Assembly: GCA_003550325.1 (NCBI GenBank)
Contig: QKWP01000108.1
Location: 415,354-479,353, forward strand
Source of the DNA: Gigaspora rosea
Taxonomy: Eukaryota; Glomeromycota; Glomeromycetes; Diversisporales; Gigasporaceae
Length of the DNA stretch: 64,000 nucleotides
Direction of reading: 5' to 3'
Shown here: piece by piece, positions 23,038-34,180 of the stretch
Position numbering within the stretch: position 1 is the first letter of the stretch
Layout: each line of letters begins with the position of its first letter
The notes under the pieces: generated by a model
What the model saw: only the letters and a program-made list of their open reading frames with translations
Databases searched by the model: none
Told to the model about the DNA's origin: nothing
Program-made: the position numbers and the translations under genes

Positions 23038-24529
23038 TAGAGATGGGAAAAATGCGCATTTTATAATAAAATGCGCATGAATGCGCATTAATGCGCATGA
23101 TATATAAAATGCGCATGATACCGCATGATAAAAAAATTTTTTAATTTTTATCTTTATAATTGATAATACATCTAAATAAAGATACTATATATTGATTCTT
23201 AATCAGATTTTGCCTATATATTTAAATTTTTACAAATTTGCTAATTGTAAACTTCATCGTTGCTTATCTTATATAATTTGACACCTGACCTGTGGCTCTG
23301 CCACGGGAGCTTTGTATAAAACTTTAGAATCTAGTTAAAATCTGTAAATTCGCATTATATAATATTCATAAATATGCTGAGTTAGTTTGCATTGAATCGT
23401 CACAAAAAAATTCTGTTACTGAACATACTATTCTATAAACTACAGTATATGGTTAAGATTGAGTTAGTTTGCATTAAAATTATGTTATTATAAAATTCTG
23501 CCACAAAATTCACACTCTATTTCAGTATGGTTGAGCCAGTTTTTAGAGTTATTGTGATTTTTATCGTGAATTTTTATAAAAAAATTCTATTACAAAATTT
23601 GTTCGCTATACCAGTAATTGCAATATATAGTGGGTTAGTTTGAATCAGTATAAGCTAACTATAAAAAGTTTGTTACAAAGCTCATTATTACGATAACAGA
23701 TAGTATGCAGCTTAGTTTTATTGGTGAATGCCAATTTTTAAAATAAGTGCTGCAAAGAGAAAACCTTATATTGCTATATTAGTTTTAGCTCATTGATCAC
23801 CATTTGAACATAACCGTAATTTTATTGGTTGGTAGATCGACATAAAACTACGAGTCACTGAGAAAATTAGTTGATAATCAAATAATCTGGGCGGCAAAAA
23901 TTCTGACCAAAAATTCTAGAAATCAATCATTAAATATTTGGTTGAATGTAACTTTTTTTGATATTCGCTAATATATTCACTATGTTTTATTAATCATATG
24001 ATTTATCTATAGCGGAGCATTTGTGTTCTTGCACTTGTTCTTGCACTTGCACTTATTCTTGAACTTGAGACCATCATAAAAACGTTTCAAATTCGTGAAC
24101 TTTTTTAGCCCAAAATAGTTTGTAAATATTAGGCAATCAAATGACAAAAGTAATTTGGAAAATTCACGTTCACGATTTTGTGTAGTTTAAGGGCGTTAAT
24201 AAGGGCATTAAAAAATGATATAATATTTACTCGAATGTTATAATAATTATTCGACCATGATAATAGTCATAATCATCATAGGAATTTCTGTTAGTTTTCC
24301 TACATTTAGGTCACATTTTTCGGATACAACCAATCAAAAATGTTAAATCAAACAGACCCAGAATTGAAATATATAGATAGATTAGAATGTTAATTATACT
24401 TATTTGATATTTAATTTTTCTATATAAAATTTTGATGGGATAAAATGTGCATGATTCGGAAACATGCGCATTAATGCGCATTCATGCGCATGATTGAGGA
24501 ATCATGCGCACGCATGAAACCCATCTCTA
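23038..24529. mobile_element. hAT-type non-autonomous element with ATGCGCAT arrays
   Basis: The ends TAGAGATGGG and CCCATCTCTA are perfect inverted repeats. The identical 8-mer CGCTGTTG flanks them at 23030-23037 and 24530-24537. Both subterminal regions (23053-23125, 24445-24515) hold many ATGCGCAT motifs, themselves palindromic, which may be transposase-binding sites. The interior contains satellite sequence and a hairpin near 23290 related to a Helitron end; no transposase remains. Confidence 0.88.
23385..23735. repeat. degenerate satellite block 3 inside the hAT-type element
   Basis: Units such as GAGTTAGTTTGCATT and AAATTCTGTTAC belong to the family of block 1 and run in its orientation. 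About three units are recognisable. Confidence 0.65.
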
Positions 24530-25009
24530 CGCTGTTGTCACTTATAATTTTAAAAAAATCCTTTTACGTGTAATTTATGCCAAGTGTCTTTGATATTAGG
24601 TTAGCTAGGATATGAATAACGTTAATAAAATGTATTAGTAAACCATAATTTTTACAATAACCAGTAAATAGAATTTTTACGGTAATTCATGATAATTCCA
24701 ATACAAACTAACTCGACCTTAACACGTACTGAGATCACTGGAATAGCAAGTGTTCTATAATAGGATTCCTACAGTAATAACTCAACCTTAACTAAATATT
24801 ATTTGTACTGGATAGCAAGTAGGTTTTGTGATAGAATTTTTTCAGTAATACCAATGCAAGCTAACACAACTTTAACTACCTAATATGAACTCTGGGATAG
24901 TGAACAAGATCAATAACAATTTTTCACAATAGCTCATGTTAGATAGAAATCACGATAATCTCAATGTATACAGTTGCCATCGAAATACAGTAGTAAGTTC
25001 TGTAAAGCC

Positions 25010-25255
25010 GAAGCCTTTTTCGATTTTTAACAGCCATCCTACCTTATTTAGTACGTCGGGGGTACGTCAAGTAAAGCCCAGATTTGCATGAGAAGAGCAT
25101 CTTCCTGCCATGTGAACACAAAGTAAAATTTCTAATTATGTTTTATAATTGAAAATTTTATTTTGTATTCAAAACGAAAGAAATACATCGACACACACCC
25201 CCGACGCACTAAACAAGGTAAGCCAGCTGTTAAAACTCGAAAAAGACCTTTGCTG
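25010..25255. mobile_element. MITE in satellite block 4
   Basis: CTTTTTCGATTTTTAACAGC...TACGTCGGGGGTACG on the left is mirrored by CACACCCCCGACGCACTAAA...GCTGTTAAAACTCGAAAAAG on the right. A small AT-rich palindrome lies at the centre. Confidence 0.75.
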
Positions 25256-25408
25256 GTTTGTAACGCTTAATACAAACTTAAGGTTTGTAACGGAATTTTT
25301 ACTGTAACTCACAATAGAATTATGATTCCAATACAAAGCGACCAATCTTAGCCACATTATAGTAAAAATCATGCAATTTCAATTTACTAACCCAACCCTG
25401 GCCACAAC

Positions 25409-25980
25409 CTATAAAATAAAAAATTAAATTTCATATTCAGATTTTGTTCTGACCTATATAAAAAAACTTTTAAATTCCTAAATTTCCTGAATATTTTTGA
25501 TTTCCTGTTTATCATTTTTTCGGTATAAATTAAACAAGAAATTCGGAAATATTCATTTTATATAGGTTATAATTACGAAAAGAAAATTGCTATTCATACC
25601 TCTCATTTTTGCTTTTCATACCCTCCTACCCAAGTAAAGAAATATTTTAACTAATTATAGCATGATATAATTGTAGTGCAAAACAATATATAGCCTTTAT
25701 ATAATAATATTATGGCTAAAAATGCGAAATTAAACTTTTATATCGTGATGATAATCAGTTAATTAACATAGAAGAGGGTACTAATAACAAAAATGAGACA
25801 ATGCACATTATCTTGAATAAATTATATCATTTGACAATTAGTTAAATCATTTTTGCATAGGTGGGGGTATGAATAACAAAAATGGGAGGTACAAATAGTA
25901 TTGCCCTTACAAAAAATGCCATTTTTAAAAATAATAATCTGAACAAAATCTGAATATAAATTTTTAATTTTTTTCTATAG
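25409..25980. mobile_element. long palindromic MITE in satellite block 4
   Basis: CTATAAAATAAAAAATTAAA and CATATTCAGATTTTGTTC are mirrored by GAACAAAATCTGAATATA and TTTTTTTCTATAG. Inner mirrored blocks include TTTAACTAATTATAGCATGA. The ATACCC and TTTTTGTTATT motifs resemble the outer ends of the array element at 42690. Confidence 0.75.
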
Positions 25981-26257
25981 GGAAACTGTTGGAATGAGTA
26001 AATTTTTTACCAGTATTTTTCACAATAGAGATCACGATAATTTTAATGCAAACTTTACCTTACGGCAATTCCAGTGCAAACCAACTCAACCTCAATTACG
26101 TACTGTGTCAAACAGAATAGAAGGTATGTTATATACAATAACTCATGATAAAAATTACGATAATTCCAGTATGAAACTAACGAAATTTTAATTACATACT
26201 ATATACATATTTTTGCGAGTTAAACAGTTTTAATTGGTTGAAGTATTTAAGATAAGT

Positions 26258-26351
26258 AATTAACTTTATTTTTATTCATTCTAACTTAGTACGTGTATAA
26301 ACCTAATTAACTTTATTTTTATTCATTCTAACTTAGTACGTGTATAAACCT
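26258..26351. repeat. two tandem copies of a 47-bp unit
   Basis: AATTAACTTTATTTTTATTC starts both 26258-26304 and 26305-26351, and the two units look identical, indicating very recent duplication. Confidence 0.85.
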
Positions 26352-26623
26352 AATTGTCGTTTATTAACCAAAGTTAATAATTTACTCAATTTTTTATTGC
26401 CATCGATTTAATTTTAGGTATTATCTTACCAAAAAATTTAAAGACATAAATTAATGCTATTAAGGTATCAACTTTCCGGATAACCATCTTTTAAAAGTCA
26501 AGGGTAGCTTGATTTAGAGTAAGAGTTATATGTATCTATATATTTTATTTTAATATTGTTTAACTCATGCCAAATGAAAATTACTGATTCCTGATCAAGC
26601 TATTAAAATTTTTATGAATTTTT

Positions 26624-26659
26624 ACAGAACCCGTGGCGGAGCCATGGGTCGGACGCTAG
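26624..26659 (+). mobile_element. probable Helitron 3' end
   Basis: A hairpin with stem CCCGTGGC/GCCATGGG and a GGA loop (26630-26648) is followed after seven bases by CTAG and then T, the layout of Helitron 3' termini. No Rep/helicase gene and no 5' end were identified. Confidence 0.6.
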
Positions 26660-27300
26660 TTACATTAATTATAATATAGACTAACATTAAAAAAAAATTA
26701 AATAATGATACTAATTTAATTTTATTATATGATCTTAATTTTTTATATAAGCACTATACGTAATGTACGCTAAAAAAATTTGGGTATTATTTTAATGATT
26801 ACACATCACTAGCTGCATACTTTAAAATGATGCAGATCCGATCACTAGACCACGAGAATTTTGCCTATACGTACGAAGTCTTTTTCTTGGATAAATGCAT
26901 TATATAATTTTTTATTTATTAATTTTTTTTTTTTTTGCTATTGAATCAAATTTATCTGACTAATTAGCAACTCGACTAAAATCTCTGAACTAAATTTAAC
27001 TTGAAATCAATTCGTTTATAATAGATTTACTACAGTTTGTTCATTTTATATGTTCGTTTCATCTGCCTCTCTTCTGGGAGTCCTGGAAAGTGATGTTAAC
27101 CAGATAATTAACTTCGAACGACCTAAATATTTATCTATTAAAATAGAATTAAATATTATATTAATTGTAATATAGACTAATATTAAAAAAAAATTTAAAA
27201 TATTACACTAGAGCAAATTTACTATATAAGTACTATACGTACTGTACGTACTGTACGCTAAAAAAATTTGGACATCATATAAATGGCACATCACTAGGTC
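26660..27300. repeat. direct repeat pair of about 140 bp
   Basis: 26660-26815 and 27160-27295 share TAATATAGACTAA, AAAAAAAAATT, ACTATACGTA, TGTACGCTAAAAAAATTTGG and CACATCACTAG in the same order. The second copy has extra GTACTGTACG units. Confidence 0.7.
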
Positions 27301-27402
27301 CAAACCAATAAAATGTCAGGATATTGTATAACAAGACACTAACAAAATAAATACGTATGTCTGTGTATAACACAAAATTTAAATACTGCCGGGCACAGTT
27401 AT

Positions 27403-28280
27403 ATATAGTGCCCTGGCACTTTCATGGGAAAACATTCATATGATTGGTTAATTTTTGTAGATCCACCCGTGATTACCCGTGATAATTAACCAATCAAATT
27501 TCACAATTTTTAAACCGGTAAAATACTATTAGAAGACGAAAAAAAACCTCGTATAAAGAAGCTTATAAATTAATAACAAAAATTTATTTCAAGTATTTAA
27601 AGTAGGTAAATGTGATATTTATTACTAATAAACCCGAATTCATTAAAGAATCTACAAGTTATAACCAAAACCTTTAATTACGGTTAACAAGCACAAATAC
27701 ACTACAAGAACCAAACAAATTTAAAAACTACACTAATCTAACTGTTGTAACTCAAGAATACTAATTTAACAACGAACTCAAACCTGAGTACTGGACATAC
27801 TAAACGCTTAGATCCACACAAAAAAACCTATAAGCCGCCAAATCTAACGAACTAATTCCTATAAAATCTAATACGCAAGACATAAAAGTATTAAGATTTA
27901 TTATTAACATAATAACTTAAACAGCAATAAAAAGTTTTTAAAAGTTCTTTATAATGTAAAACTTACGTCTTGTTCGTCCTTTTCAGTCTTTTCTGGTTGA
28001 CCATTTCAGACATTTATTATATACAAATACTATAGTAATAAGTAGTAAAATCTTCGCTTCTAAGCAAAGTCAGTCAGTTTTCAGATTATTTTGAGATTAT
28101 TTTTTTTTAATGAATATTGACGTTAGTTTAAAGCGAAAAATAGCTTTTGTGGTAATTTTTTATTAGTTAAACGTTACAATCTCAAAAAGTACTCTAAAGT
28201 GTATAAATAAGTTACCCGGGTAATTGATTTACATTAGCCAATCAAACGAATGTCTGACCATGGCCCTGGCACTGCATTTG
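27403..28280. mobile_element. element with degenerate inverted ends of about 45 bp
   Basis: TAGTGCCCTGGCACTTTCAT and ATATGATTGGTTAATTT on the left face ATTAGCCAATCAAACGAATG and CATGGCCCTGGCACTGCA on the right. The roughly 800-bp interior has no coding signal that I recognise. Confidence 0.5.
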
Positions 28281-29140
28281 AATGGTACGTACACGATGCC
28301 TACTAACTGTACTAGCAATTCTGTCAAATATCTAAAATTCTTTTCTTTTTTTTTTTATTGGTCTAAATCATGCTAAGAAGCATCATTTGGCAACGTATAA
28401 GTTCAAATAGGCCTCGCTAAGATATGTTTTATTTGTCAAACTAAATGGCTAAGAATTGGCGTTCAAATTATTCCTCTTAACGTTAAAGGTTGCATAAAGT
28501 TTATGCAAGGGTTGTTACACTAATGTTATCTTTAAATTTTTTCGATTTTTTCTATGATATATTGATCCGGGTCATGACCCGTGTTGATGCCCCGACCCGT
28601 AATTATTAACCCGGGTCACTAGTTTCCGACCCGGGTAAGACGTTGTCCCGACAAAATTTCAGGGGCACCAATGTCCGTGATGGTGTCCTATGTCACATTG
28701 TTCACAAGAGGGTTATCAAGCTATCTGATTGGCTAACAAGATCGCTCTTATTATAATTTAATTGTCCGGGACGTTAGCGGACATGGACTGGACGTTCCGT
28801 CCCGGAATTCTTCAAGTCACATGATTATCCATACCTATGCTTTCAATCGAGGCATTTGAAACAATTTATTTACCTTTTGTCTTTTTATTTGTGCTAATTT
28901 ATTTGTGCTATAGATTACATAATACTAAGGATCTTATTTGAATTGATATAATTGAAATTGTGCGAAAATTATGTTCAAAATATGTTCAAAATATGAATTT
29001 TAAAATTTGCTTTAATAAAGGTATAAGGGCGCCAACGGCACCCATTTACACTTGTAATTCATACAGTTATAAGAAAAAAACCGGTATATAATAATATGAT
29101 ATAAGTAGATTAAATTAAAAAATTACAAACTATAATGTTA
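28281..29140. other. intergenic, GACCCGGGT-like motifs
   Basis: Several GACCCGGGT or ACCCGTGTT motifs lie at 28561-28640, as at 17710-17820. No gene was found. The 3' flank of the PLAC8 gene begins here. Confidence 0.4.
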
Positions 29141-29841
29141 TTAACTTTCTTGAACTTCACGATTTTCTTGGACCAAAGCACAGAGAGGGCAGCAACAATG
29201 AGTACAATAATCACCAAAACAACTTCCCTATTTATATGTTTAAATAAATAATAACGCATCGTAAATATAATGTACAGTATATTAATAAAATTAATAATAG
29301 TATTAGTATAATACTTACTTCAATATTATTTCTCGCACGGATGTCGCCACGGGTCATACCTCCAAGAATCCAATTAGCACCAAGATACATACTGCAACAG
29401 TAGAGAAAACCATTGCTGAAACAACTATCATCATTATTAAGCTTGGCTTTGGTTTGACCCTACAATTATAAAATTAAGTTTGGATGACTCCTATTCAATT
29501 TAAACGAGGATATGAAAATACTTACATATGTGACACAAGGAACAAACCATGTTACCAAGCCTTTTTTTTTCAAGGAAAAAAAAGAAGTCAGACTACACAC
29601 CAAAAATCGATAACTTTAAGATATATTAATTAACTTATATAGAATAATTACAAAGACCACAGTCAGAAAAACAATCGCACAGCCCATATTTCCACTGTCT
29701 TGGCTGTCCTGGCACGCCTGTGTTTTCCTGTACAAATTGAGCACCAGCAGTAGTCACTTGTGGAGTTCCTGGCACACCCATTTTTTCCTGTACATATTGA
29801 GCACCAGTAGTAGTCATTTGGGGAGTTCCTTGGTAAGCCAT
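29141..29841 (-). CDS. PLAC8-domain cysteine-rich protein, four exons, intact
   Basis: Exons on the minus strand are 29652-29841, 29526-29560, 29319-29459 and 29141-29227. Phases match throughout and give 150 residues plus TAA. Residues 1-49 are a proline/glutamine/threonine-rich leader with two and a half repeats built on GVPGTPQVTTAGAQFVQ. Then comes the PLAC8 domain: WKYGLCDCFSDCGLC, TWFVPCVTYGQTKAKLN, SCFSNGFLYCCSMYLGANW, ILGGMTRGDIRARNNIEGS, then DYCTHCCCPLCALVQE near the C-terminus. PLAC8 proteins are small membrane-associated proteins; fungal and plant relatives affect metal tolerance or cell size, but the role here is not deducible. Start and splice sites agree with the family layout. 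Confidence 0.92.
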
Positions 29842-30860
29842 AACTATTATTTTTTTTTCTTAATTTGTGACTTATATAAAGTAATGTTCAAAGCGAGCGA
29901 AACTGAGTTAAATATCGCTACAGGAAAGTATCAGATTAATTTGAGATTTAATGGAAATTCATTGAGAATTTATATTTAAATTTGTAATACGTATATATAA
30001 AATATATATTAAATGTGTTGCGAAAACATTGACCATTAATATTTTCGTAGATCCTTTTGCTGGATTAATTAGTCGAAAAATTTGTGGTCTGATTTAATTG
30101 AGGAATAATTCTTCAATTATAATTGTTTATATTCGGTTAAGGCCGGATTTTAATATGTCTGTTTATGGTGTTTTACTTCTTTTATGTAGGCGATATATAT
30201 TGTGGTATTGTGCTGATATGATCATCATAGGATTTTTGTGTACAGTTATAAGACAGTTTCATAAAATTCGAATAAAATATCGGAGTTTATTTATCACCTA
30301 AAAAAGCTATTACATAAAATTTGCAATAGTGCACAAACAAAATATCGGAGTTTATTTTTTACCTAAAAAAGCTACGACTTTGTTTTATTTTAATTTTAGA
30401 TATATAGTCGACTTTTCCATAAAAAACTAGTGGTTCTGAATGTAAAAAGCTTGTTATATGAAACTACTATTTTTCTTAAGTAATTTAACAAGATATTTTT
30501 AGATCGTTATTTATTTATTATTTTTTTGGTTTATTTTTTTTTAATAAAATTACACTGTAATGCATATACGCTTAATGAAGAATCGAATAAAGTTTTTACT
30601 TGAACAACTACAGAACTAGTACACACATAATGATAAATATTTAAACACATATTTATTTGCATATTTTATTTTATTTTATATTAATTTTTTTTGATTTACA
30701 TTACAACATTTATGTGTTAATAAAATACCGAACAAAGAAATTTTTACTTAAGCAACTAATACGCACATAACGATAAATATGTAATGATATTTTTTAATTG
30801 TTTTAAAATAACATTTTAATTCTGGCTTCTCTTTAATCGAAAAGATACTTTAACAATAAG
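29842..30860. repeat. intergenic with small dispersed repeats
   Basis: AAATATCGGAGTTTATTT with ACCTAAAAAAGCTA occurs twice (30276 and 30342). The motif TTTTTACTTGAACAACTA with ACGCACATAACGATAAATAT occurs near 30595 and 30747 and again near 13925. The PLAC8 promoter should lie at 29842-30100. No gene was found. Confidence 0.45.
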
Positions 30861-30870
30861 TTTTGAAATG

Positions 30871-30951
30871 TGGGGTCTGTTCCTTGAAAATAACCTTACG
30901 GAACATAGTAATTCATATGATCAAAACTTGATTTTCAAGGAACAGACCCCA
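30871..30951. mobile_element. short MITE, 81 bp
   Basis: GGGGTCTGTTCCTTGAAA and TTTCAAGGAACAGACCCC are perfect 18-bp inverted ends, flanked on both sides by ATGT. Confidence 0.85.
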
Positions 30952-31445
30952 TGTGTTAATTGAATTTTGTTTCTATTTTCTATTTTCTATTTTATTTTTA
31001 TATTTATATTATATTATTTTATTTTATTTTTTGACCTTCCCGTTGTGATAAAGGTTGCAGGATCTATTTTATCCAATTGGAAATGGTATTTCATACATCC
31101 AATCAGAAAATTGGGAGAGATTAGGGCACCTCATGAAACGGATCAGTTTTCTGAGATACTGTATAAAAAAATTAATATGTATATCATGAAATGGATCAGG
31201 ATTTTGTTGGTTGAGGGCGTGTTTAAGAAATTTAGTTTTTTTTTAAAAGATAAATTAGCTTTTTTTTAAAAAAAAGCATGCTTTTATTTTAATCACAGCA
31301 AATCGCATATTTTACACATCTGAGCGCATAATTTACAAATTCTTATCGCATAAATCCTGTGTTCCTGGCACTGGCCTGGTGATCTCGTGACAAAAGGATG
31401 TCTCGTGACTTTGTTCACGGCATCCCAGATTGTGTCGAAGCACTT

Positions 31446-31555
31446 ATTTTCATGAATGTTTTCATTATTTTTGATTTATTTTACTATATATATAAATTTA
31501 ATTTTCATGAATGTTTTCATTATTTTTGATTTATTTTACTATATATATAAATTTA
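31446..31555. repeat. two tandem copies of a 55-bp unit
   Basis: ATTTTCATGAATGTTTTCAT starts both 31446-31500 and 31501-31555, and the copies look identical. Confidence 0.85.
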
Positions 31556-31589
31556 TATTCTTATTTTCGCTAATATTTTTTATATTTTT

Positions 31590-31850
31590 ATTTATTTTTG
31601 CTAGAAAAAGAGCCCTGAAAAGCATAAATAATAATTTCTCTTTTTGAATTTTTTTCTTATTTTTGTCAATATTTTGTTATTTTCAATTTATTTTTTTACT
31701 AGCGAAAAATTCTGTAGGTGCATAAATAATATTTTCGCTTGATTTTGCAATAAAATATTTTGATTTTATAATGTTTTTTTGATTATTTTGATTTATATTT
31801 CACTAGAAAAGATCTCTGAAAGTACATAAATAATATTTCGCGTCCATTGC
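31590..31850. repeat. three degenerate units of about 101 bp
   Basis: CTAGAAAA, CTCTGAAAGTACATAAATAA and ATTTCGC recur in order near 31600, 31700 and 31801. Confidence 0.55.
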
Positions 31851-32249
31851 GAGCAAAGATTATTTTTTAAGAAAAAAGATAACTGATTTGTGGCTGTTTA
31901 AGGTGGGTAATACAATTTAGGAGAATTTACAAATAAAGGCCTGAAAAGTGAAAATAATTACGGATAAGGGCTCAAATTAAAGATAATTACATATAAGGCC
32001 ACGCAAAGTAAATTTTCGTTTCGCATTACGCGCCGACCCAAAATTTTCAAAACCTCAAAAAATTTTTCTGCCCAATTCTTTTAAAACAAGAATAAGAATG
32101 TTTATTTTAATGAATATAGTTCGGAACAATCGATATTGATTATCATAAATTAGACATTAAAATCAAGGGATATCGGGATTGCTTATAGGTCAGCGGGAAT
32201 TTCGGAGGTATGAAAATAAACTGATGAATTGGATAACTAAAAATAGAAA

Positions 32250-32280
32250 CTAGCTCTCAGAGCCCGGCGTTGTCCCGGGA
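32250..32280 (-). mobile_element. possible Helitron 3' end, minus strand
   Basis: Read on the minus strand, the hairpin CCCGGGACAACGCCGGG is followed by CTCTGAGAG, CTAG and T. This matches the layout at 26624, but the stem is shorter. Confidence 0.4.
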
Positions 32281-32369
32281 ATGGGGTTTCTGATTTTTTT
32301 GACTCTTAGGCCTAAGTACCGGAAGTGAGATTCAATTTTTATTCCGGGTATTGGCCTGGGTTTAAAATT

Positions 32370-32495
32370 TAAATAAAGGCTCAAATAAACCAAACTTGGG
32401 TCTAATGAATCCGAATTGGTTCAAATGAACTCGGTTTGGGTTCAAATGAGCCGATTAGGTTCAAATGAACACAATTGGGTTCAAATGAGCCTGAA
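32370..32495. repeat. tandem repeat of about 23 bp, five copies
   Basis: GGGTTCAAATGAGCC-like units, alternating with ATTGGTTCAAATGAACTC, repeat head to tail with small changes. Confidence 0.7.
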
Positions 32496-32638
32496 TTTTT
32501 TTTATATTTTAATTTTCATTTTATATTTATTTTTTTATTTATCAAAATATTCGTATTCAAATCATCCATTCTCAATTTAGTAAAATTCTGCAATTTGCAT
32601 AACTTAAAAAAATTTCTTTGTGCAAGTTTGTAAAGCTT

Positions 32639-32847
32639 AGGCCGTTTTTAGTTGATTTTTAAGTAACGTCACCCCCCCCCCTAACTGCCGCCGAAAATTA
32701 AGCAAGCCTATCACAACGCAGTATAAGCCTAGTTAATCATGTGATTAATGTTGACCAATGAGATTTGATAAAATGTATTTGTTTAATCCTCCATCCCTCA
32801 CCTAAATATTGGAGTTAACCTAATAATCAACTAAAAATTGCCTTATT
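32639..32847. mobile_element. MITE of about 208 bp
   Basis: TAGGCCGTTTTTAGTTGATT and AATCAACTAAAAATTGCCTTA are inverted ends. A run of C lies at 32671-32681 near the left end. Confidence 0.75.
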
Positions 32848-32922
32848 TAAGGCCACACACATTACCCGCCGACTCATTTATTTCAATTTTTCAATTTTTT
32901 TAATTTTTTTTTTTTTTTTTTT

Positions 32923-33339
32923 NNNNNNNNNNNNNNNNNNNNNNNNNNNNNNNNNNNNNNNNNNNNNNNNNNNNNNNNNNNNNNNNNNNNNNNNNNNNNN
33001 NNNNNNNNNNNNNNNNNNNNNNNNNNNNNNNNNNNNNNNNNNNNNNNNNNNNNNNNNNNNNNNNNNNNNNNNNNNNNNNNNNNNNNNNNNNNNNNNNNNN
33101 NNNNNNNNNNNNNNNNNNNNNNNNNNNNNNNNNNNNNNNNNNNNNNNNNNNNNNNNNNNNNNNNNNNNNNNNNNNNNNNNNNNNNNNNNNNNNNNNNNNN
33201 NNNNNNNNNNNNNNNNNNNNNNNNNNNNNNNNNNNNNNNNNNNNNNNNNNNNNNNNNNNNNNNNNNNNNNNNNNNNNNNNNNNNNNNNNNNNNNNNNNNN
33301 NNNNNNNNNNNNNNNNNNNNNNNNNNNNNNNNNNNNNNN
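32923..33339. other. assembly gap (417 N)
   Basis: The N run is flanked on the left by poly-T and on the right by AAATAAAA-type sequence, so the gap probably lies in a low-complexity inverted tract. Confidence 0.99.
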
Positions 33340-33829
33340 AATAAAAAAAATAAAAATAAAAAAAAATAAAAATTAAAAATTAAAAATTAAAAAAAAAAAT
33401 AAAAAATAAAAAATAAAAATAAAATAAAAATAAAATAAAAAAAAATAAAAATAAAAAAAAATAAAAAAAAAATAAAAAATAAAAAAAAAATAAAAAAAAA
33501 TAAAAAAAAAAATAAAAACCAAAAAAAAATCTGACCGATCGACCGTAATGCTAAACGAAAAATCAACTTTGCGTAGCCTAAGGGCCTGATTTTTGAAAAA
33601 TATTACATATGAGGCCCAAAATAATAGCACAAATGCACGAAGCTCATTCAAGCCTGTGGCTTTATCATCATTAGTGTTTCGATCCTATTTGCTAAAGGTC
33701 ATTCGAATTGAATTCGAATTCTCTTTCGTGCATCCGATTAATAATTCGAATTTAGGCAAATCAGGATTTATTCAGATTGGAACCGGTTTTAAATTAGGCT
33801 TCATGCAAAACGTGCGTACGGCATTTTAC

Positions 33830-33960
33830 TTATTTGCGCAAACCGATTTTGTAAATAAACTAAGTGCGTTAGATAAGGTTAGAGCCTTAATGTTAGAGGC
33901 TATAGGGTTAGAGTGATGTTTACTATATGTAAAATTTCATTCCTGTCATTTTTAATTAGT
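33830..33960. repeat. dispersed repeat with GTTAGAGCCTTAATGTTAGA motif
   Basis: The order TAAATAAACTAAGTGCGTTA, GGTTAGAGTGATGTTTACTA, AATTTCATTCCTGTCATTTT is shared with 46060-46190 and, in weaker form, with 39500-39720. Confidence 0.65.
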
Positions 33961-33971
33961 TATATTTAAAC

Positions 33972-34180
33972 AAATAAATAAAATTAAATAGAAATAAATA
34001 AACAGAACTCAGATTCGAGTTTTGTAATAATTAGAAATAAATTACTTAATTATTTTTAATTTATTATTATTATTTTTAATTTTACTTTCTATTAATTTTA
34101 TTTTTATTATTATTACAAAACTCGAATCTCGAGTTCTGTTAGTTCTGTTTATATATTTCTATTTAATTTTTATTTATTTA
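33972..34180. mobile_element. palindromic MITE
   Basis: TAAATAGAAATAAATAAACAGAACTC...GATTCGAGTTTTGTAATAAT-type sequence is mirrored by ATTATTACAAAACTCGAATC and the following arm to 34180. Confidence 0.7.

Larger units (their letters stand above)
24610..26215. repeat. degenerate satellite block 4, interrupted by two MITEs
   Basis: Units run in the orientation of block 2 (for example AACTAACTCGACCTTAAC and CTCATGATAAAAATTACGA) over 24610-25010, 25255-25405 and 25985-26215. The two gaps are occupied by palindromic elements. Confidence 0.65.
31905..33625. mobile_element. composite with inverted ends around the assembly gap
   Basis: The left segment 31990-32050 (ATATAAGGCCACGCAAAGTA, TTCGTTTCGCATTACGCGCC) is the inverse of 33530-33610 (CGTAATGCTAAACGAAAAAT, CTTTGCGTAGCCTAAGGGCC). 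The gap and T-rich and A-rich flanks lie between them, so the interior is incompletely known. Related motifs occur at 13490, 13590 and 32850. Confidence 0.5.

Noticed and set aside
23283-23313. Third Helitron end
   Set aside because: The hairpin resembles the one at 26630, but the CTAG terminus is missing at the expected place; kept only as a related motif.
33373-33916. Frames on both strands beside the assembly gap
   Set aside because: The minus-strand one is AAATAAAA low complexity. The plus-strand one overlaps a dispersed repeat shared with 46060, with no protein family features.
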